DNA of 7,782 nt from an uncultured Selenomonadaceae bacterium (GTDB taxonomy: Bacteria; Bacillota; Negativicutes; Selenomonadales; Selenomonadaceae), in NCBI GenBank assembly GCA_905236595.1, contig CAJORE010000289.1, forward strand, positions 1 through 7,782, in the 5' to 3' direction. Of the stretch, positions 1 through 6,489 are shown in pieces. The notes beneath the pieces were generated by a model. That model was not told the DNA's origin. It searched no databases and saw only the letters and a list, made by a program, of their open reading frames with translations. The translations under genes were made by a program, and so were the position numbers. How positions within the stretch are numbered: position 1 is the first letter of the stretch; every line of letters starts with the position of its first letter.

Positions 1-819
1 CCGCGGCAAAAAGGTAGCTATGACTCGTGCCTTGGCAATTTTGCCGCGTTGCCCGATAAGAGATTTTAGCGGTATGTCATCCAAAATGTAATGAATGGTG
101 CTGTACCCGACGCAATAATAGCGCGTGGGATCGTCTACCGTGTGGGATGAGGCAAGTTGCGCCTGTGCCGCCTGCACTCCGGCAAAATCAAGGGTACGCT
201 CCTGTTCTTCGGTGATAACGCCGCCGATTTCCGTTTGCGCTTCGCTGGTCATTGTATAAAGAGCGCGTCCGGCGGCGGCGACGGCGGCGCTGTTTATTTT
301 AAGGCCGGTCATTTCCTCAAGTTTGTTTTTGACGCTTTTTACAATGGCGGCAACTTGAGGGACATCATGAATTTGCCCGTCGAGCATGGCGCGGGTTTTA
401 TGTTCTTGTCGCGTGGTGGCGATTATTTTTAAGTCGCCGTTCTCGTCGGTTTCGGCGACGATGCCGATGACGCTCCGCGTGCCGATGTCGAGGGCAAAAA
501 TTCGGTCATCGTCTTTTGCTTCGACGGCAAGTGATTCAGCTGCGGTTTCCGGCGCTTTTTTGTCAGCGTTGTCGGTTGTTCCGTCGATTAGCGGTTCGCC
601 TTTTTGTCTGTCGGTGTCGGCGGTTGCGGGTGATGTCGGTGTTACGTCCGTCGGTGTGGCGGCATCTGCTTTAGCGTCGTCGGCTGTTGCCGAATTTTTG
701 TCGGGAGTTTGGCTGTCGGCGACTTTAATAAGAGAATTATCGGACGCCGGCTCTTGTTTTACGGCGGCTCTTGATATGTTGGCGGCATTGACCGCATTAT
801 TGCGTTTTTTCTTGGACAT
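1..819 (-). CDS. FtsA-like actin-fold ATPase, 3'-truncated by window edge
   Basis: The first 273 residues are visible and the reading frame runs off the left edge. Residues 1 to about 103 form a low-complexity tail rich in Ala, Thr, Asp, Lys and Pro, probably disordered. An actin/Hsp70-type phosphate-1 loop follows (ALDIGTRSVIGIVAE, 109-123), then an FtsA/PilM-like subdomain with the segment DGQIHDVPQVA (147-157) and an SHS2-like region ending in GQRGKIAKARVIATFLP. From family knowledge, these proteins are ATP-binding, membrane-associated filament formers that act with FtsZ or in envelope assembly. The pattern resembles the long FtsA-like paralogues of Firmicutes more than canonical FtsA, so I give no symbol. 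The ATG at 819 has AAGGAG 9 nt upstream. A nearby ATG at 823 is in another frame and stops after 8 codons. The gene has its own promoter and is separated from the upstream operon by a terminator. PilM-like function is the main alternative. Confidence 0.85.
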   Translation of the reverse strand, partial: MSKKKRNNAVNAANISRAAVKQEPASDNSLIKVADSQTPDKNSATADDAKADAATPTDVTPTSPATADTDRQKGEPLIDGTTDNADKKAPETAAESLAVEAKDDDRIFALDIGTRSVIGIVAETDENGDLKIIATTRQEHKTRAMLDGQIHDVPQVAAIVKSVKNKLEEMTGLKINSAAVAAAGRALYTMTSEAQTEIGGVITEEQERTLDFAGVQAAQAQLASSHTVDDPTRYYCVGYSTIHYILDDIPLKSLIGQRGKIAKARVIATFLPR

Positions 820-828
820 TCATCGGTT

Positions 829-857
829 CTCCTTGTAGGAATTATCGTTTCATTATA
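829..857 (-). promoter_or_regulatory. Promoter -10 and ribosome binding site of the FtsA-like gene
   Basis: Reading the minus strand, a perfect TATAAT lies at 857-852 and a Shine-Dalgarno AAGGAG at 834-829, giving a leader of roughly 25 nt before the ATG at 819. The -35 region is weak: at 18-nt spacing the hexamer CTTTCA matches TTGACA in only three positions. It sits immediately downstream of the terminator that ends the preceding operon, which supports an independent transcription start. The sigma-70-type assignment is an inference from the -10 box. Confidence 0.6.
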
Positions 858-883
858 ACCGAATATGCTCTGAAATGAAAGAG

Positions 884-903
884 AAAAACCCCCATGCGGG
901 GGT
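884..903 (-). terminator. Rho-independent terminator after the cheX-like gene
   Basis: On the minus strand ACCCCC-GCAT-GGGGGT forms a 6-bp, GC-rich stem with a tetraloop, followed directly by a run of five T (888-884, the first also pairing in the stem). It starts 8 nt after the TGA at 914-912. The plus strand has no T tract after the stem, so it is oriented for the minus-strand operon. Confidence 0.85.
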
Positions 904-911
904 GAAAAAAA

Positions 912-1769
912 TCACATGAATTCGTCGGCCGCAAGCACGGCGACAAAAGTACCGAAATCGGCGTAAATATTCAGCAACAACTGATTGTTGCCATGAGGAA
1001 CGATATTTTTGTTCCAACGCGGCAACCCCAACTCCGCTTCTTGGTTGCGTCCGGCAAGCTGGATACAAAAAAGACCGTTGATTACGTTTAGAAATTCTTC
1101 CAAGCTGTCAATGGCAAGATCGTCCACGGCGGTCAGATCTTCTTGGCTGTACCGTGCAGACAGTTCGATGAAAGCCGCTTCTTTGGCAACAAGTCCGCCG
1201 ACGAAACTGACATCGCCGGCTATATGTTGCGACACTTCGTAAACAAGCCCATCGAACAATTCTGCTGTCTGTGCAAACGGTTGCGGATCTATAACGACCG
1301 GCGTATGCAAAAAATCGATCAACTGATCCATCAACAACTTTACATAGCTACCGTATATTTCCCGCTCCTCACGCGACAACGTAGCGCCGACCGTGGCGAT
1401 TACATTGTCAATAGGATCGGCTACGTCGGCTTCGTAGGCGTCAAATTCCCTTTCGACAGAAGGATAGTCCATGACTTTATTGTCAATCAAAGATTGGGCA
1501 AAACGCAAACTCTCGCCGGGCATCTGACGGTGGAGCCGTTGCAACTGGTCGTTGGTCAGCAAGTTTTTTTGCAGGACATCCTTACCGAAAGCGGACGAAG
1601 ATGATGTATCGACGGTCAATAGTTGTTCGCCGGTCAACATATGCATTTTTAGCGCCATTAACGGTAGCTGCGGATCTCTGTCGCGAATGTCTTTGAGGAG
1701 CGGACGCAAACTTGATACAGCTATTTTGCCTTCATTTACAAGACGTTGCGCCAGATAATTACTGTTCAT
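912..1769 (-). CDS. CheX-like phosphatase-domain protein with helical N-terminus
   Basis: A 285-residue, probably cytoplasmic protein. The C-terminal part (about 120-285) looks like the CheX/CheC/FliY fold: a GDVSFVGG strand near 185-192 and the signature D221-x3-E225-x2-N228, with P250 21 residues after the Asn, close to the family consensus. In this family the Glu and Asn drive dephosphorylation of a receiver aspartate, so hydrolysis of a phosphorylated CheY-like protein is the likely activity. Residues 1-115 are extra relative to classical CheX (about 155 aa). They show about four short leucine-patterned helix motifs (near 10-25, 40-51, 66-79 and 94-109), resembling the helical N-terminal domain of GspE/MshE ATPases, but the RLG residues typical of c-di-GMP binding are not seen. 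The ATG at 1769 overlaps the receiver gene by 11 nt, which indicates translational coupling and a shared role. A terminator follows immediately. Confidence 0.8.
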   Translation of the reverse strand: MNSNYLAQRLVNEGKIAVSSLRPLLKDIRDRDPQLPLMALKMHMLTGEQLLTVDTSSSSAFGKDVLQKNLLTNDQLQRLHRQMPGESLRFAQSLIDNKVMDYPSVEREFDAYEADVADPIDNVIATVGATLSREEREIYGSYVKLLMDQLIDFLHTPVVIDPQPFAQTAELFDGLVYEVSQHIAGDVSFVGGLVAKEAAFIELSARYSQEDLTAVDDLAIDSLEEFLNVINGLFCIQLAGRNQEAELGLPRWNKNIVPHGNNQLLLNIYADFGTFVAVLAADEFM

Positions 1770-2148
1770 TATGTCCCGCCCGCTTTCGTATTTGCTCGAC
1801 GGCTTTCTTTATTTGTTCGCTGGTGTACGGTTTTTGAATGAAATCAATGGCTCCCATTTTAAGGGTCTGCATAAGTTTCTGCGGCGTCCCGGCCGATGAA
1901 AGCATAACGACGGGTATTTCGGGACTCACCTCCCGAATTACCTGCAACGCTTCAATACCGCCGACCTCCGGCATGACGATGTCCAAAATCACCCCGTCGG
2001 GATGTTCTTGCAAGTCGAGCATGATGGCTTCTTTGCCGTTTTCCGCTTCAATAACTTCGCAATTTAGTTCCTCAAGTTCGGCGCGAAGTTTCTTTCTCAG
2101 CAACTTCGAGTCGTCGGATATCAATATCTTCAGTTTAGCGTCTTCCAA
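1759..2148 (-). CDS. Stand-alone CheY-like response regulator receiver
   Basis: A 129-residue single receiver domain with no output domain. Expected residues are present: acidic pair D12/D13, phospho-acceptor D56 in ILDIVMPE, S84 in the Thr/Ser switch position, F103 in the aromatic switch position, and K106 in QKP. It should accept phosphate from a histidine kinase encoded elsewhere and signal by protein contact. The gene starts with TTG: an in-frame TAA lies directly before it, and GGGAGG (2162-2157) sits 8 nt upstream, so no upstream ATG is possible. It overlaps the cheX-like gene, whose phosphatase motif makes that protein a natural off-switch. It is preceded by the longest non-coding gap in the operon, which contains inverted repeats. 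It could act in chemotaxis or in another CheY-like pathway; the sequence does not say which. Confidence 0.9.
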   Translation of the reverse strand: MEDAKLKILISDDSKLLRKKLRAELEELNCEVIEAENGKEAIMLDLQEHPDGVILDIVMPEVGGIEALQVIREVSPEIPVVMLSSAGTPQKLMQTLKMGAIDFIQKPYTSEQIKKAVEQIRKRAGHNEQ

Positions 2149-2299
2149 TTACTTTCCCTCCCGTAACGATGGGATTATTTTTATCGGGATAAAAACACCT
2201 GCCGTTACTTATTCGCCGCCGCCTTTTTTTTTCCTTCTTTTGCGGCAACGATTTTGCAAAATTGACCATGGTACTCATGATGTCGTACGGTGTCGTCAT
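2135..2299 (-). CDS. Possible 54-residue basic small protein between recQ and the receiver gene
   Basis: An ATG at 2299 overlaps the recQ stop as ATGA and opens a 54-codon frame ending TAA at 2137-2135, overlapping the receiver gene start by 14 nt. The product begins MTTPYDIMSTMVNFAKSL, then becomes strongly basic (KKEKKRRRR) and has no family I recognise. A run of nine A lies at codons 23-26. A -1 slip there would instead give a product of about 31 residues ending KAAANK at a TAA just before the receiver's leader repeat. No clear Shine-Dalgarno site precedes the ATG, so translation would depend on coupling to recQ. An open frame this short can occur by chance, so this is a weak candidate. 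It otherwise fills the only gap in the operon. Confidence 0.25.
   Translation of the reverse strand: MTTPYDIMSTMVNFAKSLPQKKEKKRRRRISNGRCFYPDKNNPIVTGGKVIGRR
2157..2162 (-). promoter_or_regulatory. Ribosome binding site that fixes the TTG start of the receiver gene
   Basis: GGGAGG on the minus strand with 8 nt to the TTG at 2148. The codon just before the TTG is TAA, so this site and the TTG together determine the start. Confidence 0.75.
2163..2208 (-). repeat. Nested inverted repeat in the receiver gene leader
   Basis: The outer arms GTAACG and CGTTAC (2163-2168 and 2203-2208) enclose an inner near-palindrome TTTTTATC/GATAAAAA (2178-2185 and 2188-2195, 2-nt centre). The structure ends 1 nt before the receiver's Shine-Dalgarno site. 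It could be an operator, an RNA hairpin affecting translation or mRNA stability, or chance in AT-rich DNA. It lacks the GC stem plus T tract of an intrinsic terminator. Confidence 0.45.
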
Positions 2300-4140
2300 G
2301 ATAAGTCGGTTTGCTTGCCGAATTTGGCAAGCACCGCCAAAAATTCCTTGCCGTATTTGCGGAGTTTGTATTCGCCGACACCGGAGACATTCAGCATCTC
2401 TTGCGAGTTTTTTGGCATACGCTTGGCCATATCGCGCAAATTGGCGTCGGAAAAAATCATATACGGCGCGATGTTGTCACGTTTTGAAATATCAAGGCGC
2501 AGACGCCGCAATTCTTCGAAAACCGGTTCGTTGTTTTCACCATGTTCGTCGGTGGTGTAGCGTCGTTCCAAAATTTTGGGCATGGTCAAAAAAACTTGCC
2601 GTTTGCCGCGCATAACATCATTGCCGGCCGCCGTTGTCTGCAACACCGGATAGGCGTCTCCGACTGCCGCCAAAAAATTTTGCGCCGTAAGCGCTTGGAT
2701 CATTAAGTTTATTTTTTGGCGGGGCGTGTTTTTCATTATGCCGTAAGTGCTGAGCCTGTAAAAACCGAGTTCCGTTATGCGTTTGGCCTTGGAGCCGTGC
2801 AATACGTCGGTCACGAGTGCCGCCCCGTAATTGTTGCCGTACATTTTGTGCATCCTGGTGACGCATGACAGGATTTTCTGTGCCTCTACCGTGGCGTCGA
2901 ATTTGTTTTTGGTTTCGATGCAATTTGAGCAGTTGCCGCAAGTTTCGTTGCGCGGTGACGTATCGTTGAAGTAACGCAAAATAAATTCGCGCAGACATGA
3001 GCCGCCGGTGGCGTAATTTTCCATTTGCCGCAAAAGTTGCATATTGTGCGCTTTGCGTTTTTCATCGTCGGTTGACACATCTATCAAATAACGGCAAGTA
3101 AAAAAGTCGGCGGTGGAATAAAGGAGTATGCAGTCGGCCTTTTCGCCATCACGTCCGGCGCGTCCCGCTTCTTGGTAATAGGCCTCGATGTTTTTGGGCA
3201 TATTGTAGTGAATGACGTAACGAACGTTTGACTTGTCGATGCCCATGCCAAATGCGTTGGTGGCGACAATAACCTGCGCCCGGTCGTACAGAAAATCTTC
3301 CTGCGCCGTTTCTCGTTCGGCGTCGCTCAACCCGGCATGATAACGGACGGCGGCAAATTTTTTCTTGAGCAGAAAATCGCACAGTTTTTCCACATCCTTG
3401 CGGGTTGAAGCGTAAATCACGCCGGCCTCGTTACGATGGGCGTGCAAATAATCGACGATAAACGTGCGTTTGGCACCAGCGTTCCCGTGGTGTACGGAAA
3501 AATACAAATTGGGGCGGTCGAAACCGCCGACGAATACTGCCGGATCGTTAAGGCGCAGTAATTTTATGATGTCGGTTTTTACTTCGGGCGTTGCCGTCGC
3601 GGTAAAGGCAGCGACGATGGGCTTTTGGGGAAGCGTCGCGATAAACGGCGCAATGTTGCGGTATGCCGGACGGAAATCATGCCCCCATTGACTAAGACAA
3701 TGTGCTTCGTCGACGGCAATCATGGCGATTTTGACACTTGACAGTACGGCGATAAAATAATTTGACTCCAACCGCTCCGGCGCAACGTAAACAATCTTTG
3801 TCAGACCCGCCGTAATTTGGTGAAGCCTTGAAGTTGTTTCGTCGGGCGACAGCGACGTGTTTATGTAAGTTGCCGCCACTCCCTGCTCGTTTAAGGCGTC
3901 CACTTGGTCTTTCATGAGGGAAATAAGCGGCGATATGACCAAAGTTATACCGTCTTTAATCATAAGCGCCGGGATTTGAAAGCACAATGACTTACCCGCG
4001 CCCGTGGGCATTATGGCAACCGTGTCGCGCTTGTCTAATATACTGGCGATTACGTCTTTTTGCTTGGCGCGAAAAGAATCGTAACCGAAAAACCGCGCCA
4101 AAATATCCCGTGCGCGTTTCATATTCTCATTATCCGTCAT
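2296..4140 (-). CDS. recQ: ATP-dependent DNA helicase RecQ
   Basis: A 614-residue RecQ-family 3'-5' helicase, full length for the family. Visible motifs are Walker A PTGAGKS (45-51), DEAH (144-147), the RecQ-typical aromatic loop after it (SQWGHDFRP, 150-158), FTATAT (179-184), and motif VI QEAGRAGRDG (323-332). Zinc-binding cysteines are C382, C401, C404 and C407. An RQC winged-helix region follows (about 412-515), then a C-terminal HRDC domain (about 540-608) with the NVSGVGEYKLRKYG core. It unwinds recombination and replication intermediates, usually together with RecJ and SSB. The ATG at 4140 overlaps the ctpA stop (ATGA) with AAAGG close upstream, so translation is likely coupled. All catalytic and zinc residues are present. 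A repair helicase within an envelope operon is not an obvious functional match and may reflect shared transcription only. Confidence 0.97.
   Translation of the reverse strand: MTDNENMKRARDILARFFGYDSFRAKQKDVIASILDKRDTVAIMPTGAGKSLCFQIPALMIKDGITLVISPLISLMKDQVDALNEQGVAATYINTSLSPDETTSRLHQITAGLTKIVYVAPERLESNYFIAVLSSVKIAMIAVDEAHCLSQWGHDFRPAYRNIAPFIATLPQKPIVAAFTATATPEVKTDIIKLLRLNDPAVFVGGFDRPNLYFSVHHGNAGAKRTFIVDYLHAHRNEAGVIYASTRKDVEKLCDFLLKKKFAAVRYHAGLSDAERETAQEDFLYDRAQVIVATNAFGMGIDKSNVRYVIHYNMPKNIEAYYQEAGRAGRDGEKADCILLYSTADFFTCRYLIDVSTDDEKRKAHNMQLLRQMENYATGGSCLREFILRYFNDTSPRNETCGNCSNCIETKNKFDATVEAQKILSCVTRMHKMYGNNYGAALVTDVLHGSKAKRITELGFYRLSTYGIMKNTPRQKINLMIQALTAQNFLAAVGDAYPVLQTTAAGNDVMRGKRQVFLTMPKILERRYTTDEHGENNEPVFEELRRLRLDISKRDNIAPYMIFSDANLRDMAKRMPKNSQEMLNVSGVGEYKLRKYGKEFLAVLAKFGKQTDLS
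2312..2333. repeat. Perfect 8-bp hairpin in the recQ 3' end
   Basis: TGCTTGCC and GGCAAGCA pair across a 6-nt loop within the codons for the last residues of RecQ. No T run follows on either strand, so it is not an intrinsic terminator. It might stabilise the upstream mRNA end, or it may simply be coding sequence. Confidence 0.35.
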
Positions 4141-5288
4141 GATACCTTTTCTCGCAAAATTTCTTTTGCTTTGTTAAGTTGTGTGTCTTCGCCGGTTGCT
4201 TTGTCGAGTGCTACGGTAATGTCGGGGGTTATTCCCGTGCCGTCTATGGACGTGCCGTTCGGCGTATAATACTTGGCGATGGTAATTTTTATGGCGTCAT
4301 CGCGGAACAAAGGAAATACGGCTTGGATTGATCCTTTGCCGTATGAGGTTTCGCCGACGATTGTCGCCGCCTGCGTATCTTTCAAAGCTCCCGCTAAAAT
4401 TTCCGATGCGCTGGCGCTGTTGCCGTCGATTAAAACAACCATGGGGCAGGGAGTTTTCTCTAATTTGGACGTGTATTCTTCCCGTTTGCCGTCTTTTTCT
4501 ATGACAGAGACAATGGTTCCCTTCGGGACTATCAAGTCGGCTATGTCGACGACGCTGGTCAAAAGTCCGCCGGGATTTTGGCGCAAGTCGATGACCAATC
4601 CTTTCATGCCCTGTTGCGTCAAATTGTCCAATGCTTGTCGAAATTCGGCGGCGGTGTTCTCGGCAAACCCGGCTATGCGAATGTAACCGAAGTTTTCTTC
4701 GCCGTCGAGCATTGTCCCAACCGCTGTCGTTACCTTTATTGAATCGCGAGTAATAGTGAAAATTTTGTCGTCTTCGCCGTCGCGGCGAACGGTCAGACTG
4801 ACCTGTGTGCCTACTTTGCCTCTTATGCGCATGGCCACTTCTTCGGCTTTTATATCGGTCACCGGTGTGCCATCCACGGCGATTATTTCGTCGTTGGCTT
4901 TTAATCCGGCACGCGCCCCCGGCGTATCGTCAATTACGGACAAGATGCTGACTTTGTCATCCTTAAAACCCATGTACACCCCGATGCCGCCGAATGAGCC
5001 TTCGGTTTGTTCCGTCAAACGACTGTACAGTTCCGAATCCATGTATATGGAATGAGGGTCGTCTAAAGATTTCATCATGCCGTTTATGGCGCCGTCCATA
5101 AGTTTTTCGTGATCGGTATTATCGACATAACGGGTTTCGATGATGCGCAACGCCCCGGCGAAACGCACGGCGTTGCTGATTTTGGCGGAGTTGGTAAGCC
5201 CCAACGCCACGGCCTCAAGACCGATGGTCGTCGCCGCCGACACAATGACGGCAACGACGACAACGGCTATTGTTTTCTTCACACTCAT
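4137..5288 (-). CDS. ctpA: CtpA/Prc-type S41 carboxyl-terminal processing protease
   Basis: A 383-residue serine protease of the S41 family. An N-terminal hydrophobic helix (about 6-30) should act as a signal anchor and place the enzyme outside the cytoplasmic membrane. A PDZ domain (about 97-180) contains SFGGIGVYMGF and the GLKANDEIIAVDG segment, and recognises substrate C-termini. The catalytic core has S293 in NSASASEILAGAL, K318 in SYGKGSIQ and Q322, with Ser-Lys and Lys-Gln spacings that match the family's Ser/Lys/Gln arrangement. The start at 5288 follows the M23 stop by 19 nt. A longer upstream frame exists, but it would overlap the M23 gene and lack the clean signal anchor at its start. 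The Shine-Dalgarno site is weak (GCGGAAA). In Pseudomonas, CtpA degrades M23 peptidoglycan hydrolases, so the neighbouring M23 protein is a plausible substrate here by inference. Sporulation-type CtpB is the alternative subfamily. Confidence 0.95.
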   Translation of the reverse strand: MSVKKTIAVVVVAVIVSAATTIGLEAVALGLTNSAKISNAVRFAGALRIIETRYVDNTDHEKLMDGAINGMMKSLDDPHSIYMDSELYSRLTEQTEGSFGGIGVYMGFKDDKVSILSVIDDTPGARAGLKANDEIIAVDGTPVTDIKAEEVAMRIRGKVGTQVSLTVRRDGEDDKIFTITRDSIKVTTAVGTMLDGEENFGYIRIAGFAENTAAEFRQALDNLTQQGMKGLVIDLRQNPGGLLTSVVDIADLIVPKGTIVSVIEKDGKREEYTSKLEKTPCPMVVLIDGNSASASEILAGALKDTQAATIVGETSYGKGSIQAVFPLFRDDAIKITIAKYYTPNGTSIDGTGITPDITVALDKATGEDTQLNKAKEILREKVS

Positions 5289-5307
5289 ATTTATATGTTT
5301 CCGCTTA

Positions 5308-6489
5308 TCATAAATACGTCCAAGGGCTGGTCGGTTCGCCGTTGACGCGAACTTCAAAATGGCAGTGCGGACCCGTGGAATTACCGGTTGAGCCGCAATA
5401 GGCAATGGTTTGACCCGTGGAGACGCTTTGTCCGACGCCTACGGCTAAGGATTGATTGTGGCCGTATAACGTCGATATGCCGCCGCCGTGACTGATTATT
5501 ACCGTGTTGCCGTAACCGGATATCCAACCGGCGTATTCGACCGTTCCGCTTGCCGCCGCCACTATCGGAAGTCCGTAATCGCCGCCGATGTCGAGGCCGC
5601 TGTGATAACGTTGCGTACCGAAAATTGGATGTGTGCGCCAGCCGTATTCGGAGGTGATAGGCCCGGACAGGGGCCAGACGAATGCACCGGAACCGCCGCC
5701 ACCGCCATTGTCACCGCCGCCGCTGTTATTGCCGCTGTCACCGCCTGTGGCGAACGACGGTTGTGCGGCGGCGATGCGACTTTGACGGAGCATTTCTTCA
5801 ATTTGCTTGCTGGCCGCCATAAGTTCGTCATACTGCCGATCAACAGTCGCTTTATCATTTTCAAGCTTGTCGAGCATTTCCCGCTGTTTGCGTTGCTTTG
5901 CCTCCATGCGCTCCTTGGCTTCTTCGGCGCGGGCGACTTGAATCTCCTGTTCGGCGCGGTCGCGTTCAAGGGTTTGGCGAATGTTCTCAAGTTCCTGTTT
6001 TGTTCCCAAAACCGCTTGCACCAAGTCATAATCTTGGGCAACAACGTGCTTTAGAAGATCCATGCGCGTCATTAAATCTTGAAAATCTTTTGCGCCGAAC
6101 AACACATCAAGATAACTGATTTGTCCGTTGACGTAAATATCACGCACCCGTGTCCGTAGGGTGCCGACTTTTTTCTTGTAGTTTTGTTCCGTTTCGTAAA
6201 GATCGTCCTCGTTTTGGTCGATGCGATCCAAAATGACATTCAAATCCGCCTTGACAGCGCGGTAGTCGGCAACGGCGGCATCCGCCTCCTCGTCGATTAA
6301 ACGTTTTTCTTCGGACACGGTATTTATGCGTGAGCGAAGTTCGTCGCTTTGGCGCAACCGTTCTTCGGCTTGGCGATCGTATTCGGCTTTGTCGTCCTCA
6401 AGAGAGGCGAATACCGGCGTATGAACGGCGGCGGCGAAAAACATTGCCGCAGTCAACGTTGCGATTTTTTTTTGCTTATTCATAATCAT
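5308..6489 (-). CDS. EnvC-like secreted murein hydrolase (coiled coil + LytM/M23)
   Basis: A 393-residue exported protein. A signal peptide with a hydrophobic core (about 9-22) and a likely cut after VFA (28) is followed by a long charged coiled coil (about 30-240), including the hinge-like segment YVNGQISYLDVLFGAKDFQDLM seen in EnvC/CwlO/PcsB-type FtsX partners. A Gly-rich linker (249-268) leads to a LytM M23 domain (about 270-390). Zinc and catalytic residues are present: H296 and D300 (HSGLD), H344 (LYGH), and H375/H377 (GPHCHFE). The domain should therefore cleave peptide cross-links itself, unlike E. coli EnvC, whose LytM domain is degenerate and only activates amidases. It directly follows ftsX, the likely membrane partner that gates its activity. 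The ATG at 6489 overlaps the ftsX stop (ATGA). A second ATG at 6483 would shorten the protein by two residues. No strong Shine-Dalgarno site is seen, consistent with coupling. Confidence 0.92.
   Translation of the reverse strand: MIMNKQKKIATLTAAMFFAAAVHTPVFASLEDDKAEYDRQAEERLRQSDELRSRINTVSEEKRLIDEEADAAVADYRAVKADLNVILDRIDQNEDDLYETEQNYKKKVGTLRTRVRDIYVNGQISYLDVLFGAKDFQDLMTRMDLLKHVVAQDYDLVQAVLGTKQELENIRQTLERDRAEQEIQVARAEEAKERMEAKQRKQREMLDKLENDKATVDRQYDELMAASKQIEEMLRQSRIAAAQPSFATGGDSGNNSGGGDNGGGGGSGAFVWPLSGPITSEYGWRTHPIFGTQRYHSGLDIGGDYGLPIVAAASGTVEYAGWISGYGNTVIISHGGGISTLYGHNQSLAVGVGQSVSTGQTIAYCGSTGNSTGPHCHFEVRVNGEPTSPWTYL
5686..5745 (-). repeat. Gly-rich linker low-complexity repeat
   Basis: This stretch of GGN codons encodes a 20-residue Gly/Ser/Asn/Asp linker between coiled coil and LytM domain. 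The 10-nt unit TGTCACCGCC (plus strand) occurs at 5709-5718 and 5736-5745, suggesting expansion by slippage. The linker length may vary between strains. Confidence 0.6.

Noticed and set aside
386..838. 150-codon plus-strand open frame, rich in Ser/Ala/Val
   Set aside because: It is antisense to the low-complexity tail and start of the FtsA-like gene; composition mirrors the opposite codons and no family or ribosome site is seen.
868..883. CTCT...AGAG inverted repeat next to the terminator
   Set aside because: Only 4 bp arms with an 8-nt loop; expected by chance.
2205..2390. 61-codon minus-strand frame ending KAAANK
   Set aside because: Mostly out-of-frame recQ; the start lies inside recQ without a ribosome site. 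Only its tail is of interest, as a possible frameshift product of the small ORF.
1838..2560. 240-codon plus-strand open frame
   Set aside because: It is antisense to the receiver gene and recQ, which have clear motifs; the translation is low-complexity Ser-rich with no recognisable domain.
5295..5320. TATGAT as a -10 box for an internal ctpA promoter
   Set aside because: No acceptable -35 hexamer at 16-18 nt; short distance to the ATG and tight operon spacing make it unconvincing.
5288..5405. Upstream extension of ctpA into the M23 gene
   Set aside because: The extension is out-of-frame M23 coding sequence and would precede the natural signal anchor.
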